Shown piece by piece: positions 19,237 to 28,429 of a stretch of 64,000 nucleotides of DNA. The notes below the pieces were generated by a model. The model did no database searches and was not told the origin of the DNA. It saw only the letters and a list, made by a program, of their open reading frames with translations. Numbering within the stretch: position 1 is the stretch's first letter; every line of letters starts with the position of its first letter. Origin of the DNA: an uncultured Desulfuromonadales bacterium. GTDB taxonomy: Bacteria; Desulfobacterota; Desulfuromonadia; Geobacterales; Pseudopelobacteraceae. The stretch spans positions 45,760 through 109,759 of the forward strand of contig CAIPTY010000083.1 in the NCBI GenBank assembly GCA_903868145.1, written 5' to 3'. The position numbers and the translations under genes are program-made.

Positions 19237-20451
19237 TTATGCCGCCTTCTGTACCAACTGAATAACCTTTCCGTTGTTCGTCTGCTTTGCAAGCTTAAGT
19301 ATCTCCCTGGCGATCTTCTCCATGGGTGACCGAAGATTCTCTATCGCATGATGCACATAATGCTTGCCGGTCACGTCCTGTGACTTGTGGTTTGTGAGAG
19401 CGTTAACCATCCATACGTTATAGCCCAACTGGCTGGCGATCGTCGTGAACGTGCGCCGGATATCATGAAGCGTGTAGCTGAATTTATGAAGCCGTTTAAG
19501 TTCATTGATAAAATGCTGAGAATTGAACAGGTGGCCTTTCTTGCCGCTGCCGGGGAAGACATAACGCTCCCCTGCCCCGTATCGCGCCCTGCGGTCACTG
19601 AGAAGTTGGAATAGAACTGAGGGCAATGGTAGCGTATGGTCGAGACCGTTCTTTGTGTCCAACACGGTCAATGTCTTGTTCTTAAAGTCCACATATTCCC
19701 ACTCAAGAGTCAGGGCTTCATTCTTCCGAAGTCCGGTAAACAGCACCAACATGAGATAATCGCGCCCGTGGTCTCCGGTAGGAAACTCATCTACGGCCTT
19801 GTACCATCTCGGAAAATCCTCATCCTTGATAATCTTTTTGCGGGGTTCTTCCTTGTGCCACTTTTTGAGGGCACTCAGAATAGTGACAGGGTTTTTTACG
19901 GGGATTTCGTAACTGGCTTTGGAATAATTGAGGATGGAGCGTAAAAGCCTTAATACTTGATTTGCCGATACCTTACCATATGATACTGAAATCTTATCAT
20001 GAAGGGCTCTAACCATGGTTTCGGTAATCTCATTTACTTGACGAGTCTTCCAGTGTACAAGATGTTGCTTGAATCTCTGTTCATAATAATCCCGAGTAGT
20101 CTGTGATATTTCATTATTATCTTTGATCATATTTTCAAAAACGGTACCTAACGTGATTTCAGAATCATCTTTACGCTTCTGCTTCTTCACATTCGGATTA
20201 ACCCCCTTCTGCATATCGAGCAAAAGGGATCGGGCTTCTTTGCGGGCATCGTCAACATTCATTACAGGGAATACACCAACAGTGGAACGCACCTTTTTTC
20301 TGTCCACATACCGCATGACAAAGAACGTCTTACGCTTGTTTGATACCCGTATGCCTAACCCAGGCATTTCGGTGTCCCAGATATCTACCTGTGCCTTTCC
20401 CAGTTCAGGCTCAAGAGCTTTGATCCTTGCCATGGTGAAATTGATCTTCAT
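19237..20451 (-). CDS. int: Tyrosine recombinase/integrase with N-terminal arm-binding domain (P4-type)
   Basis: DTEMPGLGIRVSNKRKTFFVMRYVDRKK...LFTGLRKNEALTLEWEYVD...YTLHDIRRTFTTIASQLG...ALTNHKSQDVTGKHYVH: R-HxxR-H-Y catalytic signature. Confidence 0.95.
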   Translation of the reverse strand: MKINFTMARIKALEPELGKAQVDIWDTEMPGLGIRVSNKRKTFFVMRYVDRKKVRSTVGVFPVMNVDDARKEARSLLLDMQKGVNPNVKKQKRKDDSEITLGTVFENMIKDNNEISQTTRDYYEQRFKQHLVHWKTRQVNEITETMVRALHDKISVSYGKVSANQVLRLLRSILNYSKASYEIPVKNPVTILSALKKWHKEEPRKKIIKDEDFPRWYKAVDEFPTGDHGRDYLMLVLFTGLRKNEALTLEWEYVDFKNKTLTVLDTKNGLDHTLPLPSVLFQLLSDRRARYGAGERYVFPGSGKKGHLFNSQHFINELKRLHKFSYTLHDIRRTFTTIASQLGYNVWMVNALTNHKSQDVTGKHYVHHAIENLRSPMEKIAREILKLAKQTNNGKVIQLVQKAA

Positions 20452-20469
20452 AGTATCCCCCTTTTTGGC

Positions 20470-20502
20470 AGTACCTAAGCAAACTAGGTACTATTTAGGT
20501 AC
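20470..20502. repeat. Putative integrase arm-type sites upstream of int
   Basis: AGTACCTAAgcaaacTAGGTACTATTTAGGTAC: three copies of the TAGGTAC motif, first one inverted. Confidence 0.5.
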
Positions 20503-20610
20503 CACAAACAATCAAATTCAGTCAAACAAAATCAAACTCAGTTAAATTATTATTTGTTTTATTAGGTGTTTATAGATGTCTATTTGGCAGGATCAAAGCT
20601 ACAATATATA

Positions 20611-20631
20611 ATGGATAAGTACGGGTTGTAA
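20611..20631 (+). repeat. att core at junction of elements 1 and 2
   Basis: ATGGATAAGTACGGGTTGTAA identical to 14305-14325. Confidence 0.85.
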
Positions 20632-20761
20632 CGCATTAACTTATCGATAATATTCTTTAGGTACTAACTAGGTACTTTTGCAGGTCAAAGAGGAAGTGTG
20701 ATCTGGATCGGTGGTGATCTTTTGAAATAGCAACCGAACTTTCACCTGCCTAAAAAGGCTT

Positions 20762-21538
20762 TCATTGCCTATTTCCCGCTTGTCGCGCATACCGTATCTT
20801 TACCTTCCCTCCGTCTGCCCACTCGTTATGGTCCCCCTCTATTGTATGGAAGAGAGCGGCAGGTATGCTGTCGGCAAGTGTTTTGGCGTGGATAATCGGA
20901 ATGATAGTATCTGCTTTCGCCGCAATAAGTTCAAGTTGCCCTTTGTAACCCCTCAATGCATTGACGTTATCCCAGTTGTCGCGCAGCAAAAGTTTCACCG
21001 GCAGGAACGGATAGTATCGGCCAGCGACAGCGGCAAGCGTATCGAATGGAAGGATCAGAACGATCTTGTCCGGTGGTAGGGGATTCGAGGCCAGATAAGC
21101 CGCCGGACCGCATCCTATGGACTCAGCCGCTACACAAATAGCTGCGTGTGGAAATTGAGCCTTGAGTAGTTCAAATGCGCGCCGTGCCGCGTCATTGAAA
21201 GCAGACATTGACGGAGATCCAGGGCGTGAGCCGTACCCTGGGTACTCCAGAATGAAGACTGAATCCCGGGAGGAAAATGAGGGGAGTACATATGTTCGAT
21301 CACTTGCCTGCCCTGCATTGCCATGCAGAAACAGCCAGATTGTCTCGGGTGATGCTACTTGTCTGGCATAGCCGATCAGTTGTCCTGCATCCTTCCATTC
21401 TGTCAACCCGCTATTTTCGAGGTGGTGAGTGGGGATGTATATGAGTTTACGCTGGAATAGAGCGCATCCGATAAGAAGAGTCAAATAACCAGCGACACAA
21501 AGCAACAGGATGCGAATCACTGGTTCGATCCTAACCAT
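20762..21538 (-). CDS. Alpha/beta hydrolase
   Basis: TIWLFLHGNAGQASDR...VFILEYPGYGSRPGSPS...ICVAAESIGCGPAAYLAS...AKADTIIPIIHAKTLADS...EGDHNEW. Confidence 0.85.
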   Translation of the reverse strand: MVRIEPVIRILLLCVAGYLTLLIGCALFQRKLIYIPTHHLENSGLTEWKDAGQLIGYARQVASPETIWLFLHGNAGQASDRTYVLPSFSSRDSVFILEYPGYGSRPGSPSMSAFNDAARRAFELLKAQFPHAAICVAAESIGCGPAAYLASNPLPPDKIVLILPFDTLAAVAGRYYPFLPVKLLLRDNWDNVNALRGYKGQLELIAAKADTIIPIIHAKTLADSIPAALFHTIEGDHNEWADGGKVKIRYARQAGNRQ

Positions 21539-21639
21539 GCGGCACCAAATACTCCGGCAGAGTCACCTAACTGGTTTTTCAGGATGGGTGTATGCAGGTT
21601 ATCATGAAAGGCATAGATAACCGTACTCGAGGTTTTCAT
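21517..21639 (-). pseudogene. Possible 3' remnant of a ROK-family sugar kinase
   Basis: MKTSSTVIYAFHDNLHTPILKNQLGDSAGVFGAAWLGSNQ resembles the C-terminus of ROK fructokinases (..HGDSSGVRGAAWLW); rest of gene absent. Confidence 0.4.
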
Positions 21640-21728
21640 CTTGATCTCTCTTCTCGTTATATTTTCATTTACATTCATATTTCTGCAAAGTACTATATGC
21701 GCATAAATAACATACATAAGGAGTGCGT

Positions 21729-21977
21729 ATGCCATCAGTAGCTTTACAAGCAGCCCCTCAAAAAAAATCCACCAACCTGAGTATTAACAGCGATCTGTTA
21801 CGTCGTGCCCGCGCCAATAAAATAAACCTATCCAGAACACTTGAAGAGCGTTTGACAGAGATTTTACGGGAGCAGGAACGTGAAACCTGGCGTCTTGAAA
21901 ATGCCGATGCAATCAATGACTATAATGCCAGGATTGAGAAAAGCGGCGTATTCAGCGACGGACTGAGGAGCTTCTGA
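21729..21977 (+). CDS. ccdA: CcdA antitoxin
   Basis: KKSTNLSINSDLLRRARANKINLSRTLEERLTEILREQERETWRLENADAINDYNARIEKSGVFSDGLRSF; adjacent ccdB. Confidence 0.93.
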   Translation: MPSVALQAAPQKKSTNLSINSDLLRRARANKINLSRTLEERLTEILREQERETWRLENADAINDYNARIEKSGVFSDGLRSF

Positions 21978-22291
21978 TGGCACAGTTCGATGTGTACGAA
22001 AATCCAAATCCGGCATCTCAAAAGTCAATCCCCTATCTTCTTGATGTCCAGACAGACCTGCTTGACACCCTTGCCACTCGTGTTGTTGTTCCTCTGGTTG
22101 CCGCAGCGACCATGCCGACACCGGGGCGTCACCTGAACCCGGAGTTCAGAATCGGTGAAACCGTGTTCCTCATGTCCACTGCTGAAATTGCCGGGGTTTC
22201 AGTCAAAAGCCTCGGCAAGAAAGTCTGTTCAATAAAAGAATACCGTAACGAGATTATTGCGGCTCTTGACTTTCTGATTACGGGGATTTAG
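21977..22291 (+). CDS. ccdB: CcdB toxin
   Basis: MAQFDVYENPNPASQKSIPYLLDVQTDLLDTLATRVVVPL...LNPEFRIGETVFLMSTAEIAGVSVKSLG...EIIAALDFLITGI. Confidence 0.95.
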   Translation: MAQFDVYENPNPASQKSIPYLLDVQTDLLDTLATRVVVPLVAAATMPTPGRHLNPEFRIGETVFLMSTAEIAGVSVKSLGKKVCSIKEYRNEIIAALDFLITGI

Positions 22292-22399
22292 ATGTGGATC
22301 AAAGTCACAATACAATAATGGATAAGTACTGACTATAACAATGCTATATGATTCATGTACATGCCGGTTGCAGACAGGTGTTCCTTGGCATCGCACCCC

Positions 22400-23620
22400 A
22401 TGAATACTCCGGAAGAGCGACCGGAACTCCTGGAGGGGGGTGTCTGCATCGGAACCCCCACCTTCCGGCGGGTTAACCTGTCGCTGTTCTGTGCCGGTTT
22501 CGTCACATTTATAACCCTTTACGATGTTCAGCCGCTCCTCCCGAAATTCGCCGCCGAGTTTGGCGTATCACCCGCCCGAGCCAGTCTGCCGCTCTCGTTT
22601 TCCACCGCCTCACTTGCACTGGGAATGCTGCTGGCGGGCACCATATCTGAAACACTGGGGCGGCGCCTTGTCATGACCGGGGCCCTGTTCATGGCTTCAT
22701 TCCTGGCACTCGCCACTTTTTTCAGTCACACCTTTGAATCCCTGCTTGTTCTGCGTCTGGCACAGGGGATCGTGCTGGCCGGGGTTCCGTCAGTGGCTAT
22801 GGCCTATCTGGGGGAGGAGATGGATCTCAACTCCATCGGCCATGCAATGGGACTGTACATCAGCGGCAATGCCCTGGGCGGCATGACAGGGCGCATCGGC
22901 ACCGCCCTGCTGTGCGATTACATGTCCTGGCAGAAGGCCATCGGCGTGGTCGGGATTATCAGTCTGCTGCTGAGTCTGGTGTTTCTTATCTACCTGCCCA
23001 CTTCCAGCAACTTCCGGCAAAGACCATTTCAGATACGCTATCTGTTCACATCTCTCTACCAGCACCTGCTGGATCCGGGTCTGCTCTGCCTGTACGGCCT
23101 GGCGTTCCTCTCCATGGGGGGATTCGTCTCGCTCTACAACTATATAGGATTTCGCCTGCTGGCACCCCCTTACGGGCTTGGCCAGTTTCAGGTCAGTCTG
23201 ATCTTTCTGGTCTACCTGCTGGGTTCGTTCAGTTCTGGCATCGTGGGGAGGATGATCCAGCGATTCGGCCGTCCTTTCATGATTCGCCTGACGCTGTCGG
23301 TCATGCTGAGCGGCACCCTGATAACACTGTCAGGCTGGCTCCCCCTGATCGTGAGCGGTGTCGGCATCTTCACCTGCGGTTTTTTCAGCGCTCACGCCAT
23401 CGCGTCCAGTTGGGTCGGTCGGCGCGCCGCAACGGCAAAAGCCCAGGCATCATCCCTGTACCTTTTTTCCTACTACCTGGGATCAAGCATATCCGGCACG
23501 GCGGGCGGATGGTTCTGGTCTCAGTATGGCTGGAATGGGGTTGCTGCCATGATTACCGTGTTAATCGTGGCCGCCTTCGTAGTTTCAACACTGTTACTCC
23601 GAATGCCGGTCAGGGATTAA
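22400..23620 (+). CDS. MFS transporter (YnfM-like)
   Basis: FITLYDVQPLLPKFAAEFGVSPARASLPLSFSTASLALGMLLAGTISETLGRRLVMTGAL; 12-TM pattern. Track start 22355. Confidence 0.88.
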   Translation: MNTPEERPELLEGGVCIGTPTFRRVNLSLFCAGFVTFITLYDVQPLLPKFAAEFGVSPARASLPLSFSTASLALGMLLAGTISETLGRRLVMTGALFMASFLALATFFSHTFESLLVLRLAQGIVLAGVPSVAMAYLGEEMDLNSIGHAMGLYISGNALGGMTGRIGTALLCDYMSWQKAIGVVGIISLLLSLVFLIYLPTSSNFRQRPFQIRYLFTSLYQHLLDPGLLCLYGLAFLSMGGFVSLYNYIGFRLLAPPYGLGQFQVSLIFLVYLLGSFSSGIVGRMIQRFGRPFMIRLTLSVMLSGTLITLSGWLPLIVSGVGIFTCGFFSAHAIASSWVGRRAATAKAQASSLYLFSYYLGSSISGTAGGWFWSQYGWNGVAAMITVLIVAAFVVSTLLLRMPVRD

Positions 23621-23824
23621 ATCTGACGACTGCAATTGATTTCTCTGCGTTCTCCGTGCCTCAGTGGTAAACCGTTTTTTAACCTACAACATTCATTAAG
23701 ATGGCGGTTTTCCGCCATATCTGTTGGCCAGTTTTAGCCAATCCCAGTCTATCTTTCCTCCCAGTCTGCCGTGTATTCACAAAAATAAAACATCATATCA
23801 GCATGTTAACTCAGATGACTTTTT

Positions 23825-23840
23825 TGGCACTACCATTGCA
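23825..23840 (+). promoter_or_regulatory. Sigma54 (-24/-12) promoter upstream of dctP
   Basis: TTGGCACTACCATTGCA: GG-N10-GC spacing, TGGCAC-N5-TTGCA, about 80 bp upstream of dctP ATG. Confidence 0.8.
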
Positions 23841-23920
23841 GACACTGATTCATAACGTATTGTATACAAACCTGCAAACCACTGAAAATAAGTCAACACC
23901 ATCCCACAGGAGGAAATCGC

Positions 23921-24928
23921 ATGAAACTGAATACCTGTTTTAAAAGTCTTGTTGTCGGGGCATTTGCACTTGCCCTTCCGCTATCCGCCCAGGCCGCGCC
24001 GATTGTGATCAAGTTCAGTCATGTCGTTGCGCAGCACACCCCTAAAGGCCAGGCGGCCGATTATTTCAAGAAGCTGGCCGAAGAGCGCACAAAGGGTGCG
24101 GTCAAGATTGAAGTCTACCCGAACAGCCAGTTGTACAAGGACAAGGAAGAGATGGAGGCACTGCAGCTTGGCGCCGTGCAGATGCTGGCACCTTCACTGG
24201 CCAAGTTTGCCCCTCTGGGCGTAAAAGAGTTTGAAGTATTCGATCTGCCCTTTATCTTTGACAATTACGCAGAGCTGCACAAGGTTACCCAGGGACCGAT
24301 TGGCGCCAAGCTGCTCAAAAAACTGGAGCCGAAAGGCATTCAGGGCCTGGCATACTGGGATAACGGATTCAAGGTGATGAGCGCAAATAAGCCGCTCAAG
24401 ACACCGGAAGACTTCAAAGGACAGAAAATGCGCATACAGTCATCCAAGGTGCTTGATTCCCAGATGCGCTCCATGGGCGCAAATCCCCAGAGTCTTGCTT
24501 TTTCGGAAGTCTATCAGGCTCTGCAGACAGGTGTTGTCAATGGAACTGAAAACCCCCCTTCAAATCTCTATACACAGAAGATGCATGAAGTTCAGAAATA
24601 CGTAACCCTTTCTGACCACGGTTACCTGGGCTATGCCGTTATCGTTAACAAAAAGTTCTGGGCCGGGCTGCCAGCCAATATCCGCACGACGCTTGAAGGC
24701 GCCATGAAGGATGCAACCAAGTACGCCAATGATATAGCCAAGAAAGACAATGATGAAGCGCTCGCGGCCGTGAAGAAATCAGGCAAATCACAATTCGTTA
24801 CTCTAACCCCCCAGCAGCGTGCGGCCTGGAGAAAAACCATGGATAAGGCTCACAAGGAACATACCAGCCGTATCGGTGCCGACCTGGTAAAGGAAGTCTA
24901 TAAGGAAACCGGCTACAGCCCCAACTAA
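23921..24928 (+). CDS. dctP: TRAP transporter substrate-binding protein
   Basis: Signal peptide; IKFSHVVAQHTPKGQAADYFKKLAEERTKGAVKIEVYPNSQLYKDKEEMEALQLGAVQM...RIQSSKVLDSQMRSMGANPQSLAFSEVYQALQTGVVNGTENPPSNL. Confidence 0.95.
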   Translation: MKLNTCFKSLVVGAFALALPLSAQAAPIVIKFSHVVAQHTPKGQAADYFKKLAEERTKGAVKIEVYPNSQLYKDKEEMEALQLGAVQMLAPSLAKFAPLGVKEFEVFDLPFIFDNYAELHKVTQGPIGAKLLKKLEPKGIQGLAYWDNGFKVMSANKPLKTPEDFKGQKMRIQSSKVLDSQMRSMGANPQSLAFSEVYQALQTGVVNGTENPPSNLYTQKMHEVQKYVTLSDHGYLGYAVIVNKKFWAGLPANIRTTLEGAMKDATKYANDIAKKDNDEALAAVKKSGKSQFVTLTPQQRAAWRKTMDKAHKEHTSRIGADLVKEVYKETGYSPN

Positions 24929-24953
24929 CGGGTCGTCGACGAAACTCTCCACC

Positions 24954-24979
24954 GGCCGCTGCGGCCAACCGCAGCGGCC
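24954..24979 (+). terminator. Intra-operon hairpin between dctP and dctQ
   Basis: GGCCGCTGCGG-CCAA-CCGCAGCGGCC, perfect 11-bp stem. Confidence 0.6.
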
Positions 24980-25009
24980 TCTTTATGACCGCCCTCAGGA
25001 GATGCCTCT

Positions 25010-25681
25010 ATGATGAAATATCTCGATCATTTAGAAGAAATCATTATCACCTTCCTTATCGGCGCCGCGACCGTGATTATCTTTATCGCCGTCGCCCACC
25101 GCTATCTTTCCGGCTTTGCCATTCCGGGTCTGCAGGACTGGCTGCTGACCGTGAATATGAGCTGGGCGCAAGAGCTCTGCATCTATATGTTCGTCTGGAT
25201 GGCAAAATTTGGCGCTGCCTACGGCGTCCGCAGCGGCATTCATGTCGGTGTCGATGTTCTGGTCAACCGACTGCCTGAAAAATGGCGGGTAAAGTGCGTA
25301 ATGATCGGTATCGCTGGCGGCGCACTATTTACCAGTCTGATCGGTACGCTGGGGGCACGTTTTGTCTGGGAAAACGGTATGCACTACGCCCTGTTCACCC
25401 TGCTGGGCATAAATGTCGGTGATGTGCCACAAGGCCCCACCACACCTGACCTGGAATGGCCGACCTGGATTATTTACGCCGCAGTGCCGCTTGGCTCGTA
25501 TCTGATGTGTTTCCGTTTTCTGCAGGTTGGCTGGAACTTCTTCCGCACCGGGGAGCTGCCGCATCATGATCATACCGTCGTTGATGGCCTGGATGAGGTC
25601 ACCGTTGATGCCACTGAAGCACTTGAGGAATATGAAGAGCACAAGTTTGATACGCAGGCAAAAGATGGAGGTGCCAAATGA
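25010..25681 (+). CDS. dctQ: TRAP transporter small permease
   Basis: 4-TM DctQ-like; WAQELCIYMFVWMAKFGAAYGVRSGIHVGVDVLVNRLP; between dctP and dctM. Confidence 0.92.
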   Translation: MMKYLDHLEEIIITFLIGAATVIIFIAVAHRYLSGFAIPGLQDWLLTVNMSWAQELCIYMFVWMAKFGAAYGVRSGIHVGVDVLVNRLPEKWRVKCVMIGIAGGALFTSLIGTLGARFVWENGMHYALFTLLGINVGDVPQGPTTPDLEWPTWIIYAAVPLGSYLMCFRFLQVGWNFFRTGELPHHDHTVVDGLDEVTVDATEALEEYEEHKFDTQAKDGGAK

Positions 25682-27057
25682 GTACTGCTGTCGCAGGTTG
25701 GGAACCATTTTCAAAAGAAAAGGCTGCAAAATGGCTGCTCTGTATCGCGGCGGGTCTGGGAGCAATCGCCATGTTCGGCAGTGTCGGCGTCGTGTTTGCA
25801 CTTTTGCTGCTGCTGATGCTGACCGGCATGCCGATTTCCATCGCCCTTGGCCTGACGGTTCTTTCTTTCCTCTTCTTTTTTACCGAGATACCTACTGAAG
25901 CGGTTGCCATGAAACTGTTTACCGGTATCGAGAAGTTCGAGATCATGGCGATTCCGTTCTTTATTCTGGCCGGAAATTTTTTGACCCACGGCGGCGTGGC
26001 CAAAAGGATGATCAACTTTGCAACTTCAATGGTCGGGCATCTGTATGGCGGTCTGGCACTGTCCGGCGTTATCGCCTGCGCCCTGTTCGCCGCCGTGTCC
26101 GGATCAAGCCCGGCAACGGTTGTGGCCATCGGTTCGATCCTCTTGCCGGCGATGGTGAAGGCAGGTTTCCCCAAACGTTTCGGAGCCGGTGTCATCACCA
26201 CTTCCGGTTCTCTCGGCATCCTGATTCCACCTTCAATTCCCATGGTCATCTACTGCGTCGCAACCAACTCCTCGGTCGGCGGCATGTTCATGGGCGGCGT
26301 TGTACCCGGCCTGATGCTGGCGACTCTGCTGGGAATAGTTTCCTGGTGGATAGCTCGCAAAAACGATTATCCGCGTATGCCGAAAGCAACATGGGCACAG
26401 CGTGGGAAGGCCTTTCGCGAAAGCGTCTGGGGGCTGATGCTGATCGTCATCGTTCTGGGTGGCATTTACAGCGGTCTGTTCACACCCACCGAGGCGGCTG
26501 CCATGAGTGCGGTCTATGCCTTTATCGTAGCAGTATTCGTCTATAAGGACATCACCTTTGCAAAAATACCGAAGGTTCTGCTCGATTCAGCAAGCATGTC
26601 TGCCATGCTGCTGTATATCATTACCAATGCCGTGCTGTTCTCGTTCCTTATGACGCATGAACAGATTCCCCAGATCATGGCCGACTGGATACTGGGACAC
26701 AACCTGGGCGTTGTTTCCTTCCTGCTGGTAACCAACGTGCTGCTGCTCCTGGCCGGTAACGTGATGGAACCGTCTTCCATCATCCTGATCCTTGCGCCGA
26801 TCCTGTTTCCTGTGGCAATGAAACTGGGGATCGATCCGATTCACTTCGGCGTTCTGATCACCGTAAACATGGAGGTCGGCATGTGCCATCCACCGGTCGG
26901 CCTCAATCTGTACGTGGCCAGCGGTATCACGAAGATGGGTATTTCGGAACTCTCGGTAGCGGTCTTGCCGTGGCTTATCGCCATGATCGGCTTTATGCTG
27001 CTGATCACCTACGTGCCGATCATTTCACTCTGGCTGCCGCGCATGCTGGGGTACTGA
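25678..27057 (+). CDS. dctM: TRAP transporter large permease
   Basis: MLTGMPISIALGLTVLSF...GVIACALFAAVSGSSPATVVAIGSILLPAM...GTLGILIPPSIPMVIY-type DctM motifs; overlaps dctQ stop. Confidence 0.95.
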   Translation: MSTAVAGWEPFSKEKAAKWLLCIAAGLGAIAMFGSVGVVFALLLLLMLTGMPISIALGLTVLSFLFFFTEIPTEAVAMKLFTGIEKFEIMAIPFFILAGNFLTHGGVAKRMINFATSMVGHLYGGLALSGVIACALFAAVSGSSPATVVAIGSILLPAMVKAGFPKRFGAGVITTSGSLGILIPPSIPMVIYCVATNSSVGGMFMGGVVPGLMLATLLGIVSWWIARKNDYPRMPKATWAQRGKAFRESVWGLMLIVIVLGGIYSGLFTPTEAAAMSAVYAFIVAVFVYKDITFAKIPKVLLDSASMSAMLLYIITNAVLFSFLMTHEQIPQIMADWILGHNLGVVSFLLVTNVLLLLAGNVMEPSSIILILAPILFPVAMKLGIDPIHFGVLITVNMEVGMCHPPVGLNLYVASGITKMGISELSVAVLPWLIAMIGFMLLITYVPIISLWLPRMLGY

Positions 27058-27084
27058 CAACCTGGTATCGCTACGGCAGTCATC

Positions 27085-27116
27085 AAAAAGGGCCTGTCGC
27101 TTGACAGGCCCTTTTT
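27085..27116 (+). terminator. Rho-independent terminator after dctM
   Basis: AAAAAGGGCCTGTC-gctt-GACAGGCCCTTTTT. Confidence 0.9.
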
Positions 27117-27178
27117 GTAACAAGCAGCTTCCCCTGCACGCAGGTCGATGATAGTCTCGCGACAAAGGATGGCATGCC

Positions 27179-28429
27179 ATGGAATCAGCCGCAATCCACT
27201 CCGCAAAAAACATACTGTATATTGTTGGAATTGTTCTTCTAACCGGATCATTGAGCGGTATTCTGGCTCAGAAGCTCAAGGTCCCGGATGTCGTTGCCTT
27301 CCTGCTGATCGGTATGTGCCTCGGTCCTGAAGTTGCCGGTGTGTTTGATGTCAGGGCCGATTCCACCATCAACCAGTTGATACTGATCTTCGGTTCTTCG
27401 TATATCCTGTTCGACGGTGGCGCCAGTCTGCGACTCAAAGTGCTTAAAGAGGTCTGGATAACCATTTTTATCATTTCAACCGTGGGTGTTTTGATCACAA
27501 CCTTCATAACCGGTTTTGCCGCTGTTCAACTCCTGGGAATCCCTCTGATAACTGCACTTTTGCTGGGAAGCACCGTAGCCTCTACCGACCCGGCGACTCT
27601 GGTTCCGGTCTTTAAGCAGATACGGATCAAAGACCGTGTAGCTCAGACGGTAATGAGCGAGTCTGCCTTTAACGATGCCATGGGTGCCATTATCACCTTC
27701 ACAATTATGGGCATCGCACTCGGCACCGGCAAAGAGTTTTCTCTGTGTACCGCAGCACTCGGTCTCATAACCAACGCTGTGGTGGGGGTCTTGATCGGTG
27801 GAGTTCTCGGTTACCTTGCAGCCGTTCTAATCGCCCATGAAAAATACGATTTTCTCCAGGAATATTCACCACTCGTTACACTTATGGCTGTTCTTGGCGC
27901 CTATATGACCGCCGAAAACTTCCAGGCCAGCGGCTTCATGGCTGTGTTTGTTTTTGGTATCGTACTCGGCAACAAAGATATTTTCGGATTCGCTATGGAG
28001 CATCGTGAAGAGGAGAAACTGGAAGACTTTATTCTGACAACCGCCTTGATCATGCGGATGTTCATCTTTATCCTGCTGGGAAGCCAGGTAAACTTTGCCT
28101 TGATGGGGAAATATCTGTGGGGAGGGATTGCACTGGTAACTGTCTTCATGTTGATAGCCCGACCGGTTACCGTATTCTGCTGTGCACTTCCTGATCGACG
28201 CGCAAGGTGGAGCCTTAAAGAATTACTGTTCATGTGCTGGACGAGGGAAACAGGCGTCATTCCAGGCGCACTGGCAGGCATCCTGCTTGGAATGAAGGTG
28301 CCGGGGGCTGAAATTATTGCCTCTGTCACATTCATTACCATTCTCCTGACCATAATCATTCAGGCGACTACTACCCGCTGGCTGGCAGAAAAGCTGGGAT
28401 TACTGACTAATGATTCCCCTGGCGACTGA
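27179..28429 (+). CDS. CPA1-family Na+/H+ antiporter (NhaP-like)
   Basis: LSGILAQKLKVPDVVAFLLIGMCLGPEVAGVF...LGSTVASTDPATLVPVFKQI...VMSESAFNDAMGAI. Confidence 0.9.
   Translation: MESAAIHSAKNILYIVGIVLLTGSLSGILAQKLKVPDVVAFLLIGMCLGPEVAGVFDVRADSTINQLILIFGSSYILFDGGASLRLKVLKEVWITIFIISTVGVLITTFITGFAAVQLLGIPLITALLLGSTVASTDPATLVPVFKQIRIKDRVAQTVMSESAFNDAMGAIITFTIMGIALGTGKEFSLCTAALGLITNAVVGVLIGGVLGYLAAVLIAHEKYDFLQEYSPLVTLMAVLGAYMTAENFQASGFMAVFVFGIVLGNKDIFGFAMEHREEEKLEDFILTTALIMRMFIFILLGSQVNFALMGKYLWGGIALVTVFMLIARPVTVFCCALPDRRARWSLKELLFMCWTRETGVIPGALAGILLGMKVPGAEIIASVTFITILLTIIIQATTTRWLAEKLGLLTNDSPGD

Larger units (their letters stand above)
14305..20631. mobile_element. Integrative element 1 (tyrosine integrase) inserted at 3' end of the sigma54 regulator gene
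   Basis: Perfect 21-bp direct repeat ATGGATAAGTACGGGTTGTAA at 14305-14325 and 20611-20631; integrase 19237-20451 next to the right copy; TAGGTACT arm-like repeats at both ends. Confidence 0.85.
20611..22341. mobile_element. Integrase-less element 2 in tandem (CIME/satellite-like)
   Basis: Left end TAGGTACTAACTAGGTACT (20658-20676) as in element 1; right end GGATCAAAGTCACAATACAATAATGGATAAGTAC (22296-22329) matches element 1 right end GGATCAAAGCTACAATATATAATGGATAAGTAC (20590-20622). Confidence 0.65.

Noticed and set aside
22912-23670. 252-aa + strand ORF
   Set aside because: Alternative frame inside the MFS transporter; product has no hydrophobic pattern or known motif.
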